This document shows positions 9,908-19,500 of a DNA stretch of 64,000 nt, piece after piece; position 1 is the first letter of the stretch; each line of letters opens with the position of its first letter. A program made the translations under genes and the position numbers. Source of the DNA: Cepaea nemoralis (Eukaryota > Mollusca > Gastropoda > Stylommatophora > Helicidae); contig JACEFZ010004196.1 of the NCBI GenBank assembly GCA_014155875.1, positions 304,001 to 368,000 on the forward strand. The letters run 5' to 3'. The notes beneath the pieces are model-generated. The model was not told the DNA's origin. It made no database searches and saw nothing but the letters and a program-made list of their open reading frames with translations.

Positions 9908-10320
9908 ATGTGTTTTTATGTGCTATCGACGCGTTTCCCACTAGACGAACAGGGTGCTGAAATTAGACTTAGTTGGTGGATATTTTACAAGTCCCCTCGT
10001 CAGCGAGACTGACGTCCGTTCTTTCCGGCCTGGGTGAAGTAGATTTGGACCAGCAAATTATCTATTCCGACATTGTCACCTCGCGTGTGGTCGGCGCTGT
10101 GCTGGTACCATTACTACGGATTCTATCTGTCCTAGACAGATCCACCACCTCTGTATTTAGGCTGTACGATAAACCACATTACGTTCCACTCTGTCGGTTC
10201 TCCTTTGACACGATTGAGCCTCTTATAACCGACGAACAGGGGAAACCTATCCCATTCACAGGTGGGACATCGGTAGTGACGCTGCATTTTCGAACCAACA
10301 AACGTTTTGAGGTGGTTTAA
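9908..10320 (+). pseudogene. Truncated, frame-shifted second copy of the minor capsid gene
   Basis: An ATG at 9908 opens a short frame beginning MCFYVLSTRFP, which stops near 10,010. In another frame, from about 10,050 to 10,320, the protein matches the last about 93 residues of the preceding minor capsid gene: VPLLRILSVLDRS, RLYDKPHYVPLCRFSFDT and SVVTLHFR. The first about 160 residues are mostly absent. The two copies differ widely at the nucleotide level, so the duplication is not recent. It could be the remains of a diverged second penton gene. No ATG precedes the conserved part in its own frame. Confidence 0.75.
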
Positions 10321-10322
10321 CC

Positions 10323-10784
10323 ATGGTTAGACACGTGCCAATCCGACGCAATCCCAAACTATACGAGGAATATTTCTGTAATCAAGCCGGCAGCGGTCTA
10401 CCCGTTTTTGTGGGTGGTCGGAGTCAGCGAGGTCATGGAATTGGTAGTTTCTTTAGTGGCCTTGGTCGAACAATTCTTCCTTGGTTGAAGACTGGTGGCA
10501 AAGCCCTTTTGCGGGAAGGGTTGGGTACGGGTTTGCAGGTGGCTCAAGACGCCCTAGCCGGTCGGAATGTTGGCGAGTCCTTCAAAGAACACGCCAGGGA
10601 CGCCGGTCAACGACTGCTCCAGGGCGCTGCTCAACATATCAGCCAATCAGGTAGCGGCGTCAGGAAACGAAAACGAGCCGCCCCGCCCGGTCAGCCCAGT
10701 AAAAGAATAAAACCAGCCGGCAGAAAGCGATCGGCTCATAAGAACCACCAACACCAGCGGGGACATTCGGATATTTTCTCGTAA
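10323..10784 (+). CDS. Adenovirus pVI-like Polinton protein (153 aa)
   Basis: Residues about 20-62 contain GSGLPVFVGG, QRGHGIGSFFSGLGRTILPWLK and an Ala/Gly-rich amphipathic helix, followed by a basic tail (RKRKRAAPPG, GRKRSAHK). The GSGLPVF and QRGHGIG stretches resemble processing sites of adenovirus-type proteases. The layout matches the pVI-like membrane-active/cement protein of Polintons. Its stop (10,782-10,784) overlaps the major capsid ATG by one base. The pVI assignment rests on layout and composition. Confidence 0.7.
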   Translation: MVRHVPIRRNPKLYEEYFCNQAGSGLPVFVGGRSQRGHGIGSFFSGLGRTILPWLKTGGKALLREGLGTGLQVAQDALAGRNVGESFKEHARDAGQRLLQGAAQHISQSGSGVRKRKRAAPPGQPSKRIKPAGRKRSAHKNHQHQRGHSDIFS

Positions 10785-12094
10785 TGGCGTTAATACATCC
10801 CAAGTCGTGTGAGTGCCTACATTCTGGTCTGGATTTGTTTAGCGTGCCACCTACCCAGACGGCCGTGGAAGAAGGACAGTTTGTGGAGATTCATCCGTTG
10901 GCCACGTTAGCCTATGGGGCACCCATCGAGTTCTCCATCTCTGGCGTGGGAGAGGATTATATAGATTTGTTTAATACTTTTCTGCACGTGAGAGCCAAAG
11001 TTACACTTCCCAACGGTGACGACCTACCGAGCACCGCCGAAGTCGGTCCCATAAATTATTATTTGCATAGTTTGTTTTCTCAAGTAGACGTGTCTTTGAA
11101 TGACACTCTTATTTCACCGAGTGAAAATTCGTATCCGTACCGGGCCTACTTGGAAGCTCTTCTGAATTATGGTGCAGAGGCCAAAAAGAGTCATCTGACG
11201 TCAGCACTATACTACCCAGATACTCCTTTGTATATGACAGACACGAAGGGTGAAACCAATAAAGGTCTAGCCAAAAGACGATCTTTAGCCAGCTCTAGTG
11301 TGGCGATGGATATGATGGGCCGTCTACATTCCGATATTTTCAATCAGGACAGGTACATGCTGAATGGGATCGATATCAAAATCAAACTAACCCCCTCAAA
11401 ATCTGTCTTTAATTTGATTGCCACGGATGTAAACGGTGGTTACAAAAGTGTCATTACTCATGCCACCCTCTTGGTGAGGAAAGCTAAGTTAAATCCAGCT
11501 ATCTCTCTGGCTCATGAAAAAGCCTTATTGAGAGCCAATGCCAAGTATCCCATTAAAAGGGTAGTGGTAAAAACCTTTTCTATCCCGAAAGGTATGTTTT
11601 CCCACACGCAAGATAACCTCTTCCTCAGCCAGACGCCGACCCGGGTGGTGATCGGTTTAGTGAATGCGTCGTGTTTCAACGGCGAGCTAAACACTAACCC
11701 CTTCATATTCAATCATTATCAGTTAAACTATTTGAGTTTGATGGTAGATGGGCGTAGTGTCACAGGCAAACCCTTAACCATGAATTATACCACAGGTCAG
11801 TATGCGCGAGCTTTCCATGGTACCAATTTGGCCCTCGGTCTGACCGGTAAGGATGTCGGGAATGGTATCAATTTTGAGAGTTTCAGTCAAGGGTTCGCTC
11901 TTTACGCTTTTGATCTGACTCCCAGTATATTAGACGGGGAGCAGTTTGAACTGGCCAAATCCGGTCCACTGTCACTGGAACTTAAGTTTGCCGTTATAAC
12001 GGATGCGCCTCTACAAGTCATCATATACGCGGAACTCGACTCGGTTCTAGAAATTTCCAAGACGAGGACAAGTGCTAACCGATTACGTAGCATA
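10784..12094 (+). CDS. Polinton major capsid protein (double jelly roll), reading into the protease
   Basis: About 437 residues from ATG 10,784 to the codon before 12,095. Recognisable conserved pieces: EIHPLATLAYGAPIEFSI near the N-terminus, YIDLFNTFLHVRAKV, the PSENSYPYRAYLEALLNYG block, GRLHSDIFNQDRYMLNG, and the C-terminal IIYAELDSVLEI. Length and order fit the double jelly-roll capsid proteins of Polintons. No stop separates it from the protease: the frame continues through a short Ser/Arg-rich stretch into the protease methionine at 12,095. The frame is otherwise intact. Confidence 0.92.
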
Positions 12095-12370
12095 ATGGAT
12101 ACCCAACACCTAAGACAGTTACTCATGTCTGACCCGTTTGTTCGACGCCTTTCGCTAGTCAACGTCTGTGCTAGAGATCAATTGCCTAGACACATTGATA
12201 GAACACAACCAGCCGCTTTTATCGTCAACACCGACACCAGTGTTTACTCTGGGTCACATTGGATCGCCCTATATTTCGATGGCCTAGGTCAGTTTGAATA
12301 TTTCGATTCGTTTGGTTTGCCGCCATTACACGCCGACATTATCCGCTTTATACGACGTAACTCGGACCAA

Positions 12371-12380
12371 TCACCTATGT
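12371..12380 (+). repeat. Target-site duplication, left copy (tcacctatgt)
   Basis: This ten-base sequence is repeated exactly at 13,931-13,940, flanking the retrotransposon insertion in the protease gene. Confidence 0.9.
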
Positions 12381-13862
12381 TAGTTAGTTAGTTAGTCGAC
12401 AGATCATCCTCGTTGCACATCGAACCATTCAGTCCATAAGTGCTCGGATCCCCTCCTCAGCAAATCCCGCAGCGTGTAGCGGCTAACGACGCCAGTTCTG
12501 TGTTGGTTTATCAATCTTCTTTGGCTTCCTGCGTAGTGTTCTTGTTTGGCCACCCCTCTTTTAATTTGCTGCTCCCGCAGTCTGGCCATTGTTGTAGATT
12601 CACAGTCATCACTTGGTTCTTGCAAAAGTCTCACTTCTCGTAGAGCATTCAGAATGTCAGCCTGGTCCATGGCGCGTCCGCCCTCCACAGTAGCCTCACC
12701 TGCGAGCTTGTCAGCCCGCTCATTTCCTTGTACTCCCGCATGACCTGGCACGAAGATGAAACTAATCTTTGCCAGCCGAGACCGCTTCAGAGGCAGCAAC
12801 CACTCTCTTCGGATCGACCCCTCCTCTATCCTCTTGATCATGTTCATTGAGTCGCTAAGGAAACAAGCCCTAGTGAATGTCTGTGTCTCGAGCCATGTTA
12901 TTGCTTTACTTACTGCCATGACTTCCATGGTCAGGCTACTTGTGGTTTCAGTGAAAGCACCAGAGTCCTCCTTCACAATTCTCCCTCCGGCCCGAGCTGT
13001 AAAGGCCCATGAGCTTCTCACATGTCGGACGACCGACCCATCTGTGTAGATGACCGCGTCACCGTCTAGCGAATTCTCGAAAATCAACGCTTGTACTTCA
13101 GCCTCAACAGCAGCCGGATTTTCTTGTCTGCATTTTCTATCTAGTTGGATGCAAACTGAAAAGGATGTGCAGAAGTCTGTTGGCACTTGCACCCACTCCT
13201 CGCCAGGTTCTAAGTCCTCAAGTGAACACACCTGTTGAAGAATGTCTTCGGCTTGACCCATCCACGACCGTCCTCTTTTTAACCTGCTGCCCTTCACCTT
13301 CCTAATTTCGCTATGCAGTGGATGTTGTGTGTTTGCGTTAATTTTGAGGTAGGCGCGTGCCCTGCAAACTTGTATTCTCTCTTCAATGGTTGGAAAATCA
13401 AGAAGGTAGCGCATCGCCCTGCATGCTGTATCTCTTGTACATCCAAGAATAATGCGCATTGCTTCATTCTGTATCCTTTCCATCCTTTCTATCTGCGTAT
13501 GGCTGAGAGTCAGGATTGCCATTGCATACTCCAAAACAGACATGACCAGCCCCTCGTACAGAAGACATAGATGGCGCTGCTCACAGTTTGCTGCCGCCAT
13601 CACCCGCATCGCTGCCAAACCCCGCTTGGCCTTTGTTATCACCTGGTCTATGTGCACATTATAAGCAAGGCTTCGATCAAACCGTATTCCCAGGTAATTC
13701 ATTGCCTGCGTTCTTTCCACCGTCTCTGAACACAGCATTACAGTTGGTGTTGGATTGTTGACAATATGATTATTCAACGAGAACCAAGTCACTGTTGCCT
13801 TTGTTGGGTTGACCATTGCCCCAGCTTCATCACACCAAGTACTTATGCGATTGAGTTCGACC
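12381..13862 (-). mobile_element. 5'-truncated I-like non-LTR retrotransposon (RT thumb to RNase H)
   Basis: Minus-strand open frame, about 12,404-13,862. The preserved part starts downstream of the RT catalytic FADD motif, at NPTKATVTWFSLNN, with YLGIRFDRSL and YEGLVMSVLEYAM typical of the RT thumb. It then shows an RNase H domain: IYTDGSV, MEVMAVSKAI, FLSDSMNMI and VPGHAGVQGNERADKLA. All four acidic residues are visible. The 3' end is a short TAAC tandem (plus strand tagttagttagttag at 12,381-12,395), a tail type seen in I-clade elements. The frame is intact, so the insertion looks young. It sits antisense inside the Polinton protease. Confidence 0.88.
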
Positions 13863-13926
13863 AGTGTAATTCCCACCTTGGTCGGGTACTTGAGCTCAGA
13901 GACACCGAAATACTTGCGTAAATGTA
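13863..13926 (-). repeat. 64-bp inverted copy of the PC4-like gene at the retrotransposon 5' junction
   Basis: The reverse complement of this segment equals 14,321-14,384 in the PC4-like gene, base for base over 64 bp by eye. It joins the truncated retrotransposon at 13,862/13,863 and is followed by four extra bases (aatg) and then the target duplication. It was therefore acquired during insertion. Confidence 0.93.
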
Positions 13927-13930
13927 AATG

Positions 13931-13940
13931 TCACCTATGT
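13931..13940 (+). repeat. Target-site duplication, right copy (tcacctatgt)
   Basis: Exact copy of 12,371-12,380. The protease frame resumes within it. Confidence 0.9.
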
Positions 13941-14211
13941 ACAATACCCGTATGTTACAAGACATCAATAACGCCACTTGCGGGCTGTACGCCCTGTATT
14001 TTCTGGTGATGAAATGCCGCGGCGCGAGCCTGTCGCGTATCCTGCAGCCGTTTGGTCACAGACAACACGTGAATGACCGCCTCGTGTTTCGATTGGTTAG
14101 CCCGTGGTTGAAAAAGACAAGTCCAGACACGTTTAAAATCAATCGATAAATTATGTCCTATAAAACGAGACGAACTGACCACCTTCGTGTTTCGTGCCCA
14201 CCACCCTCAAG

Positions 14212-14664
14212 ATGTCTACAGCTACCTGGATATTCATGTCAAGAACTGCTGAAATGCCCAGACCACTAGCCAACGGTTTGAAAGCGGCGACAGTTTCTCA
14301 ATACCGAGGCAGTACGACGCTACATTTACGCAAGTATTTCGGTGTCTCTGAGCTCAAGTACCCGACCAAGGTGGGAATTACACTCACGAGAGCCGAGTTT
14401 GAGTCTCTCCTATCAATGAAGGATGACATTCTAGCGGATTTCGATAAACTAACTTACCAACCACCCGAGGTGTCTAGTAAAGACCAGGCTACCTACACTC
14501 AAGACCCCGTGACGTTTTATCAAGACCAGTCTACCTACAACTTAGACGTACCTGAACCGATTACCTATGACTACAGTCAAGACATCCCACTGAATGACCA
14601 GACAGCTTTCTATAGTAATCAAATCCCGCTGATCCCTTTGGGACGTAAACGACGAAAGCTTTAG
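14212..14664 (+). CDS. PC4/Sub1-like single-stranded-DNA-binding protein of the Polinton (150 aa)
   Basis: Residues about 35-75 read TTLHLRKYFGVSELKYPTK, then VGITLTRAEFESLLSMKDDI. This follows the PC4 (transcription coactivator p15) fold pattern: a β-strand with hLRKYY, a loop, K-x-GIsL, then a helix ending in a DI turn. The C-terminal half has recurring Gln-Asp/Tyr units (YTQDPVTFYQDQ) and ends in a basic GRKRRKL, a likely nuclear signal. The start is ATG 14,212; the frame also opens upstream without ATG. PC4-like proteins bind ssDNA in transcription or replication, which would suit a protein-primed replicon that exposes displaced strands. The family call is from pattern only. Confidence 0.65.
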   Translation: MSTATWIFMSRTAEMPRPLANGLKAATVSQYRGSTTLHLRKYFGVSELKYPTKVGITLTRAEFESLLSMKDDILADFDKLTYQPPEVSSKDQATYTQDPVTFYQDQSTYNLDVPEPITYDYSQDIPLNDQTAFYSNQIPLIPLGRKRRKL

Positions 14665-14789
14665 ATGTTGTAACCGAATAGATGTTGTCTACCAATAAAA
14701 TCTGTGTGAAAAATGTTACCTTTTTTGTTTGTTTTTTCATTTTTAATGTTTCATGTTGTATTTTTTATGTCGTACACTATAATTACTTG

Positions 14790-14885
14790 ACCACGCACGC
14801 CACCTATGATGAGTCACTAGAACACGCCACCTATGGTGAGTCACTTGACCACGCCACCTCTGATGAGTCACTTGACCACGCCTAC
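14790..14885 (+). repeat. Three 27-bp tandem units near the Polinton right end
   Basis: Units of the form cacgccacctatgatgagtc with acttgac follow one another at about 14,800, 14,827 and 14,854. A (gag)n run follows at 14,920-14,938. Polinton termini often carry short tandem repeats, so the element's right end may be near, but no terminal repeat can be confirmed because the left end is outside the window. Confidence 0.6.
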
Positions 14886-15700
14886 CTTTTCGGGAAAAAA
14901 GAGTTATCGCCCTTTGAGGAGGAGGAGGAGGAGGAGGAATATCAATTCCCTCCTCAAAAAAGGGGCGGCTTTAGCCCCACTTACACTACTCCTCTGTCAA
15001 AATGTGTAGATGACTCATTCTGTCTGTCAACGAAATTTTCAGCATTTTCTGTAAAACTACATCTCTGAAGCTTCTAGTCACTTCTTTGCTTGTCTCCTAG
15101 TCGTTGAGTGATAAAGCCAAGCTTATATTTATAGGAGGAGTATTAGGCGTGAATAGCTGCAGGGATACCATTCGAGAAAGCCGGATTCGGATCCTTTTTA
15201 AGGTGATGGATTTTTTTGTCGGGAAAAACAAAAAGAAAAACCCAATCTGCACTGTTCACGGCGATTGCACTAGTCATGATTAGGTATACTGCGCGGACGG
15301 AATCATTGATGATTCAATGGGCAAGACGGCGTTTACCTGCAAAACGTTGTGGAGCGTGATGAGCACGGCAAGGTACATTGAGCGCCCTGGTCATCCACTG
15401 CGCCTGTATTCATCTCAAGCCGTCTTGACTTGTCTTGCCATTGGATTAAGGTGGTCTCAGGTTGACGAATTGCGCAACTTTTCCTCACTTTAATCAAATT
15501 CATCGGGCAAGCCATTTTGCATCCAATTTCACCTCACCGGAAGAATGAATGGTCATCATCATTCTTGATTGACAAACACCAGTCATGCGGCATTAATAAT
15601 ATAATATCTCAGACCCAAGACCTCCCTGTCCTACACTGCAAGGTACTATAGGCAGTAATTACAGCGTATTTATTTATAAAACAACGCATCAGAAAAAGAC
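14886..15700. other. Probable Polinton right flank, no gene recognised
   Basis: The stretch contains ggaggaggag tracts, the small inverted pair gggcggctttagcccc, and otherwise ordinary sequence. The boundary between Polinton and host DNA lies somewhere here but cannot be fixed by eye. Confidence 0.4.
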
Positions 15701-15704
15701 AGTC

Positions 15705-15930
15705 CACATTCTAATTCTTTGGGCATGTTTTGAAAAGGGGAAAGCTGGAGTATGTCACCTCAACGGGAAAGTTGGAGGGAAGGAGAAATCAAGAAAGAAC
15801 TTGCTGGACAGTTTGGCATCATCGCATGGGGCAACGTCAGACTCATAAATGACTCGCAGCACAAGAGACAGATGGCTGTGGACAGACGTGGTCACCAATG
15901 TCACATGGCCTGGCCTGGTCCAGTCCAGTC
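15705..15930 (+). mobile_element. Non-LTR retrotransposon 3' fragment (RTE-like RT C-terminus)
   Basis: The frame from about 15,715 reads FFGHVLKRGKLEYVTSTGKL then EGRRNQERT, the FGHV-x-R...GKiEGkR-rGRqR signature of the C-terminus of RTE-type reverse transcriptases. The same signature appears at 27,215-27,515. It decays after about 70 codons. Confidence 0.55.
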
Positions 15931-16550
15931 CAATTTGGAAAAAAAAAAAACTTTCCACCTTGTGTCAACCAGCCCGTGCGGCATCTGTTATAATAGCGGT
16001 GGTTCATGGTGCGTGGATTATTACTTTCTTTGTGTGCCAGTAAAGGCTGGCTTATGTTGTGCGCAGGCACTGTCTGTGACGTTGGGTGGGGGGTCTGGTT
16101 GTCCGGCAAGTCCGTTTTTTTTTTGGGGGGGGGGGGGGTTTAAGTCCTGTCCCTGGTTCGGTTGTCCAAGCTGTTGTCAACCCATTCCTGTTGATTATCT
16201 CATATGTGGGCCTAGCATACCGGTACTGATCTTTGTCCTAGTCTCTCTCGTTCCCGCCCGTGATGGTGCTCTTGCCACCAAGAGGGATCGCTCATCTCGT
16301 CCCCCTCCTTCCGGGTCCTCCAGGGAAGAGCCAAACCACACACATCCCGTCCAGATCACGCCGCAGCCCACTGTCCCTTTCAGGGCACCCAGGACATCCA
16401 CCACAATGGAAAAAAGTGGATGTCCGAAAAAAAAAAGGGAATTTAGCTACGTAAAACATGGACAAAAAAGGTACAAACTGATATTCATCGGGTACAGACA
16501 TTCATGGCGGTCTGCTGTTTTCCTACCTAGTTTTTCGCTGCTTTACTGAT
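15931..16550. other. Unassigned stretch with poly-A and poly-G runs
   Basis: Homopolymers lie at 15,939-15,950 and 16,117-16,138. A plus-strand frame of 265 codons (15,752-16,549) crosses the retrotransposon fragment and both runs, so I do not regard it as a gene. The Pro/Arg/Ser-rich part near 16,250-16,430 could be a decayed retrotransposon first-ORF piece. Confidence 0.3.
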
Positions 16551-19500
16551 TCTCATCGTTTTTATATTTGTGTGTATGTGCATCTATTATCTGTATTCTT
16601 ATATTTTATCCGCGACTTTATTCCTTTATTTATCTGCCTGGGTTGATTATTTATTTGTTTGTAAATTTAACTCGTTTGTGATATTTATTTATCAGATCTA
16701 TTAGGTGACATATTTATTTGATTTATTTGGTTATTTGGGGATTTGAATTTTAAATATTGAGCACAACCCACTATTGGCAACGCTGATCGTATTCTGGTAT
16801 GATATACATATTTATTTATTTATTTTATTTGTTTTATTTGAGTTGAGGTTATGTGTCTAGTTGTTTAGTTTGTTTGTCTAATTTGTTTGATTTGGTAGTA
16901 AATATATTTGTATGTTCTTCCTTTATGGAGTGTTTGGTATCTTTTTCTATTCCCACCCTGGTGTGTGACCCGTTGCATCTCTTCTCCGTTGCCTGAGAGT
17001 CATTCCTTGGTTCTTCGTCACCACTGTTAGTTTCAACGGATTGACGGTTTCTGTCCTCTTCATTCGGTGGTTGTATTTTTATGTCGGTTATATATCTTTC
17101 CCTGTTCTTGCTATAAATTGATTGACCAGTTTTTGCAGGTCTTTGTCTCCATCTGTCCGCAGGCACTCTTTCATTGTCATCACGGTATCCCTTGCTTGAA
17201 AGTATTCTATCAGTTTCTTACGTTCCTGGTCTTATGTCTTGCACGATATGAGATAGTGTTCTATCGTGCTATCTTCCGTGCATTCTACGCATCTTGGATT
17301 GCTTGTTTTGTCTTTCCAATTTCCGAGTCTCATCCTCCATAGTTTTTTATATGTTGGGATTTTCGTATTGTTTTTAACTTGTCTTTTCATGCTGGGTTCT
17401 TTAAGGATCTGATATGCATGTCTTCCTCTGTTGCTGTCTTTCCATTGCCGTTTCCACATCTCGATTATATGGTGCTTGATGATACTCTTTGCTTCTGTAA
17501 CTCCTAGTCCAGTGTTTACTAAGTTTCTGCTGGTAGTCCCGCGTTTGGCAGCTTGGTCTGCCATCTCATTGCCATATATGCCTCTATGGGCCGGTATCCA
17601 GGCTATTGTTACCAGACATCTCTTGTGTTTTAGGTTGGTTATCAATGTAAGTATTTCTTCCTTCAGGTCCGGTCTTTTCCCCTTGGAGTAGTCTCCGAGT
17701 GCCTGAACAGCTGATAATGAGTCCGTTAATATGATTAGTTTTATGGGGGGGGGGGGGGTTCTCTCCATCGCTATTTCCAATCCTTTCATAATACCGATTA
17801 GTTCTGCCGTGTATACCGCTGTGTTGTCAGTTAATTTGAAGTATTTTTTTACGTTGTAGTAGGGTATCGCCACTCCTGCCCCGACTTCTCCCTTTTCGTT
17901 CTTTGATCCGTCTGTGTATATAGTTAGGCTGTCCGTTCTTAACTGTCTTATGTATTCTTCCGTGATGTTTTTCGCTTCCATATCCTCTGTTGATTTGTGT
18001 ATTTGGCTGGTGAGGGTTGTGTCCGTGAATGGCAGTTGGAGTTCCCAAAGGGGTAGTTTTGGTTTGTAGATTCTTGTTTGCATCAGTGTTGTCGTTAATT
18101 CCCCATAAGCGTGCATTTCCTGTGCTGCTGTCCACCCTGCTGGTGTCTGGGTTTTTCGAATGGGTATTCCTCCCCATTTGCTTGTGTTGTCTTCGAATGC
18201 CTGGAATGCTGGGTGTGTCTCGTCCTGTGTCGCCTTCACCCAGTAGTTGTAAGTCAGCTGTTTTCTCCTCACCTGAAGCGGCAGGATCCCTAATGCTACT
18301 TCCAGGGCTTCCCTAGATGTATATTTGCCTGTTCCTACTATGATACCTAGCGCCTGGTTCTGAATTGTGTCCAGTTTCCGTTCGCTGCGTTCTGTGGCTG
18401 CGTCGTAAACTATGCTGCCGTACTCTAATCTCCCTCTAATAAGCGACTTGTAAAACATTAACATTGTCTTTGTATGGGCTCCCCATCCGTTTCCTTTGAT
18501 TATTCTTAGTAGATTTAGTGTTTTTTTAAAACCTTTTCGACCGTTAGATCTATGTGCCTTTTCCAGCTTAGTTGTTCGTCCAGTGTCATTCCCAGGAATT
18601 TTGTGTAGCGTGTTCTCTGTATAGTCTGACCTTGGATTTTTATGCTGCTGATAGGGTATGACATTCTTCGTTTCGCGTTAAAAATCATGCTAACTGTTTT
18701 GTCGGTGTTGATCTGGAACCCACATTTTTCCATCCATTTAGCGATTCTATTTATCTGGATTTGAAGTCGGTCTCTAGTCGCTTTTAGGTATCTTCCGCTT
18801 CTCCATATTGCACAGTCGTCAGCAAACTGGGATAGTCCTATTTTGTCGTCCAGTCTTTCTTCGTCTAAGTCGTTCACTAGTATTGCAAATATTGTTGGAG
18901 ATATAACCGATCCTTGTGGTATTCCGTTTTCTTGTTCATATGTGTTGGATTCCTCGTTTTGTATTCTCACCGTGAAGAGTCTGTTTTGTAGGAAGTTTTC
19001 GATGTATGTTCTGCCTACTATCCCTGTTTGGTTGACTTTGATTAGGGCTGTTTGTCTCCAGCATTGGTCGTAGGCCTTTGCCAGGTCTAGGAATACCGCT
19101 ATCGTTTTCTCTCCTTTTTTGAAACCCTTTTTCACATGGTTCTCTAGTTTAATTATCTGGTCAACTGCGCTCCTGTTGGCTCTAAATCCCGACTGTGTGT
19201 CACTAATTAGTCCGTATTTTTCCAGGTGGTGGTTGATTCTTTTAGTTATAATTGTTTCCACGACTTTTCCGAGATGTGAGGTCAGGGAGATTGGTCTGTA
19301 TGAGTAAATTCTCTGTGGATTCTTGGATTGTTTTTTAATCGGTATAATTGTCGCTTTCTTCCATTGTGTTGGTATTTTCCCTAAGTGCCATATTTTATTG
19401 TATAGTGTTGTTATCGTCAGAATTGTTTTTCTTGGTACCCTTTTGAGTATTGTGTAGTTTAGAATGTCAGCTCCTGCTACTGTGTCCTCTTTTTCTTTAA

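Larger units (their letters stand above)
12095..14149 (+). pseudogene. Adenovirus-type cysteine protease (maturation protease), split by a retrotransposon
   Basis: The 5' part (12,095-12,380) carries the catalytic His in SGSHWIALYF and the acidic/Asp residues in FEYFDSFG. The 3' part (13,931-14,149) carries the catalytic Cys in NNATCGLYALYF and a basic C-terminus. A 1.55-kb minus-strand retrotransposon (12,381-13,930) separates them, with tcacctatgt duplicated on both sides. The two parts are in register across the duplicated target, so the gene was open before insertion. It is now interrupted: the 5' frame stops within about four codons. It is fused in frame to the capsid gene upstream. Role in the family: cleavage of capsid and pVI precursors. 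Confidence 0.9.

Noticed and set aside
9973..10320. 115-codon frame as an independent capsid gene
   Set aside because: It has no ATG before the conserved part and aligns only to the C-terminal third of the minor capsid gene; treated as a pseudogene.
15752..16549. 265-codon plus-strand frame as a gene
   Set aside because: It begins inside a retrotransposon fragment read in the wrong frame and crosses poly-A and poly-G runs; no domain.
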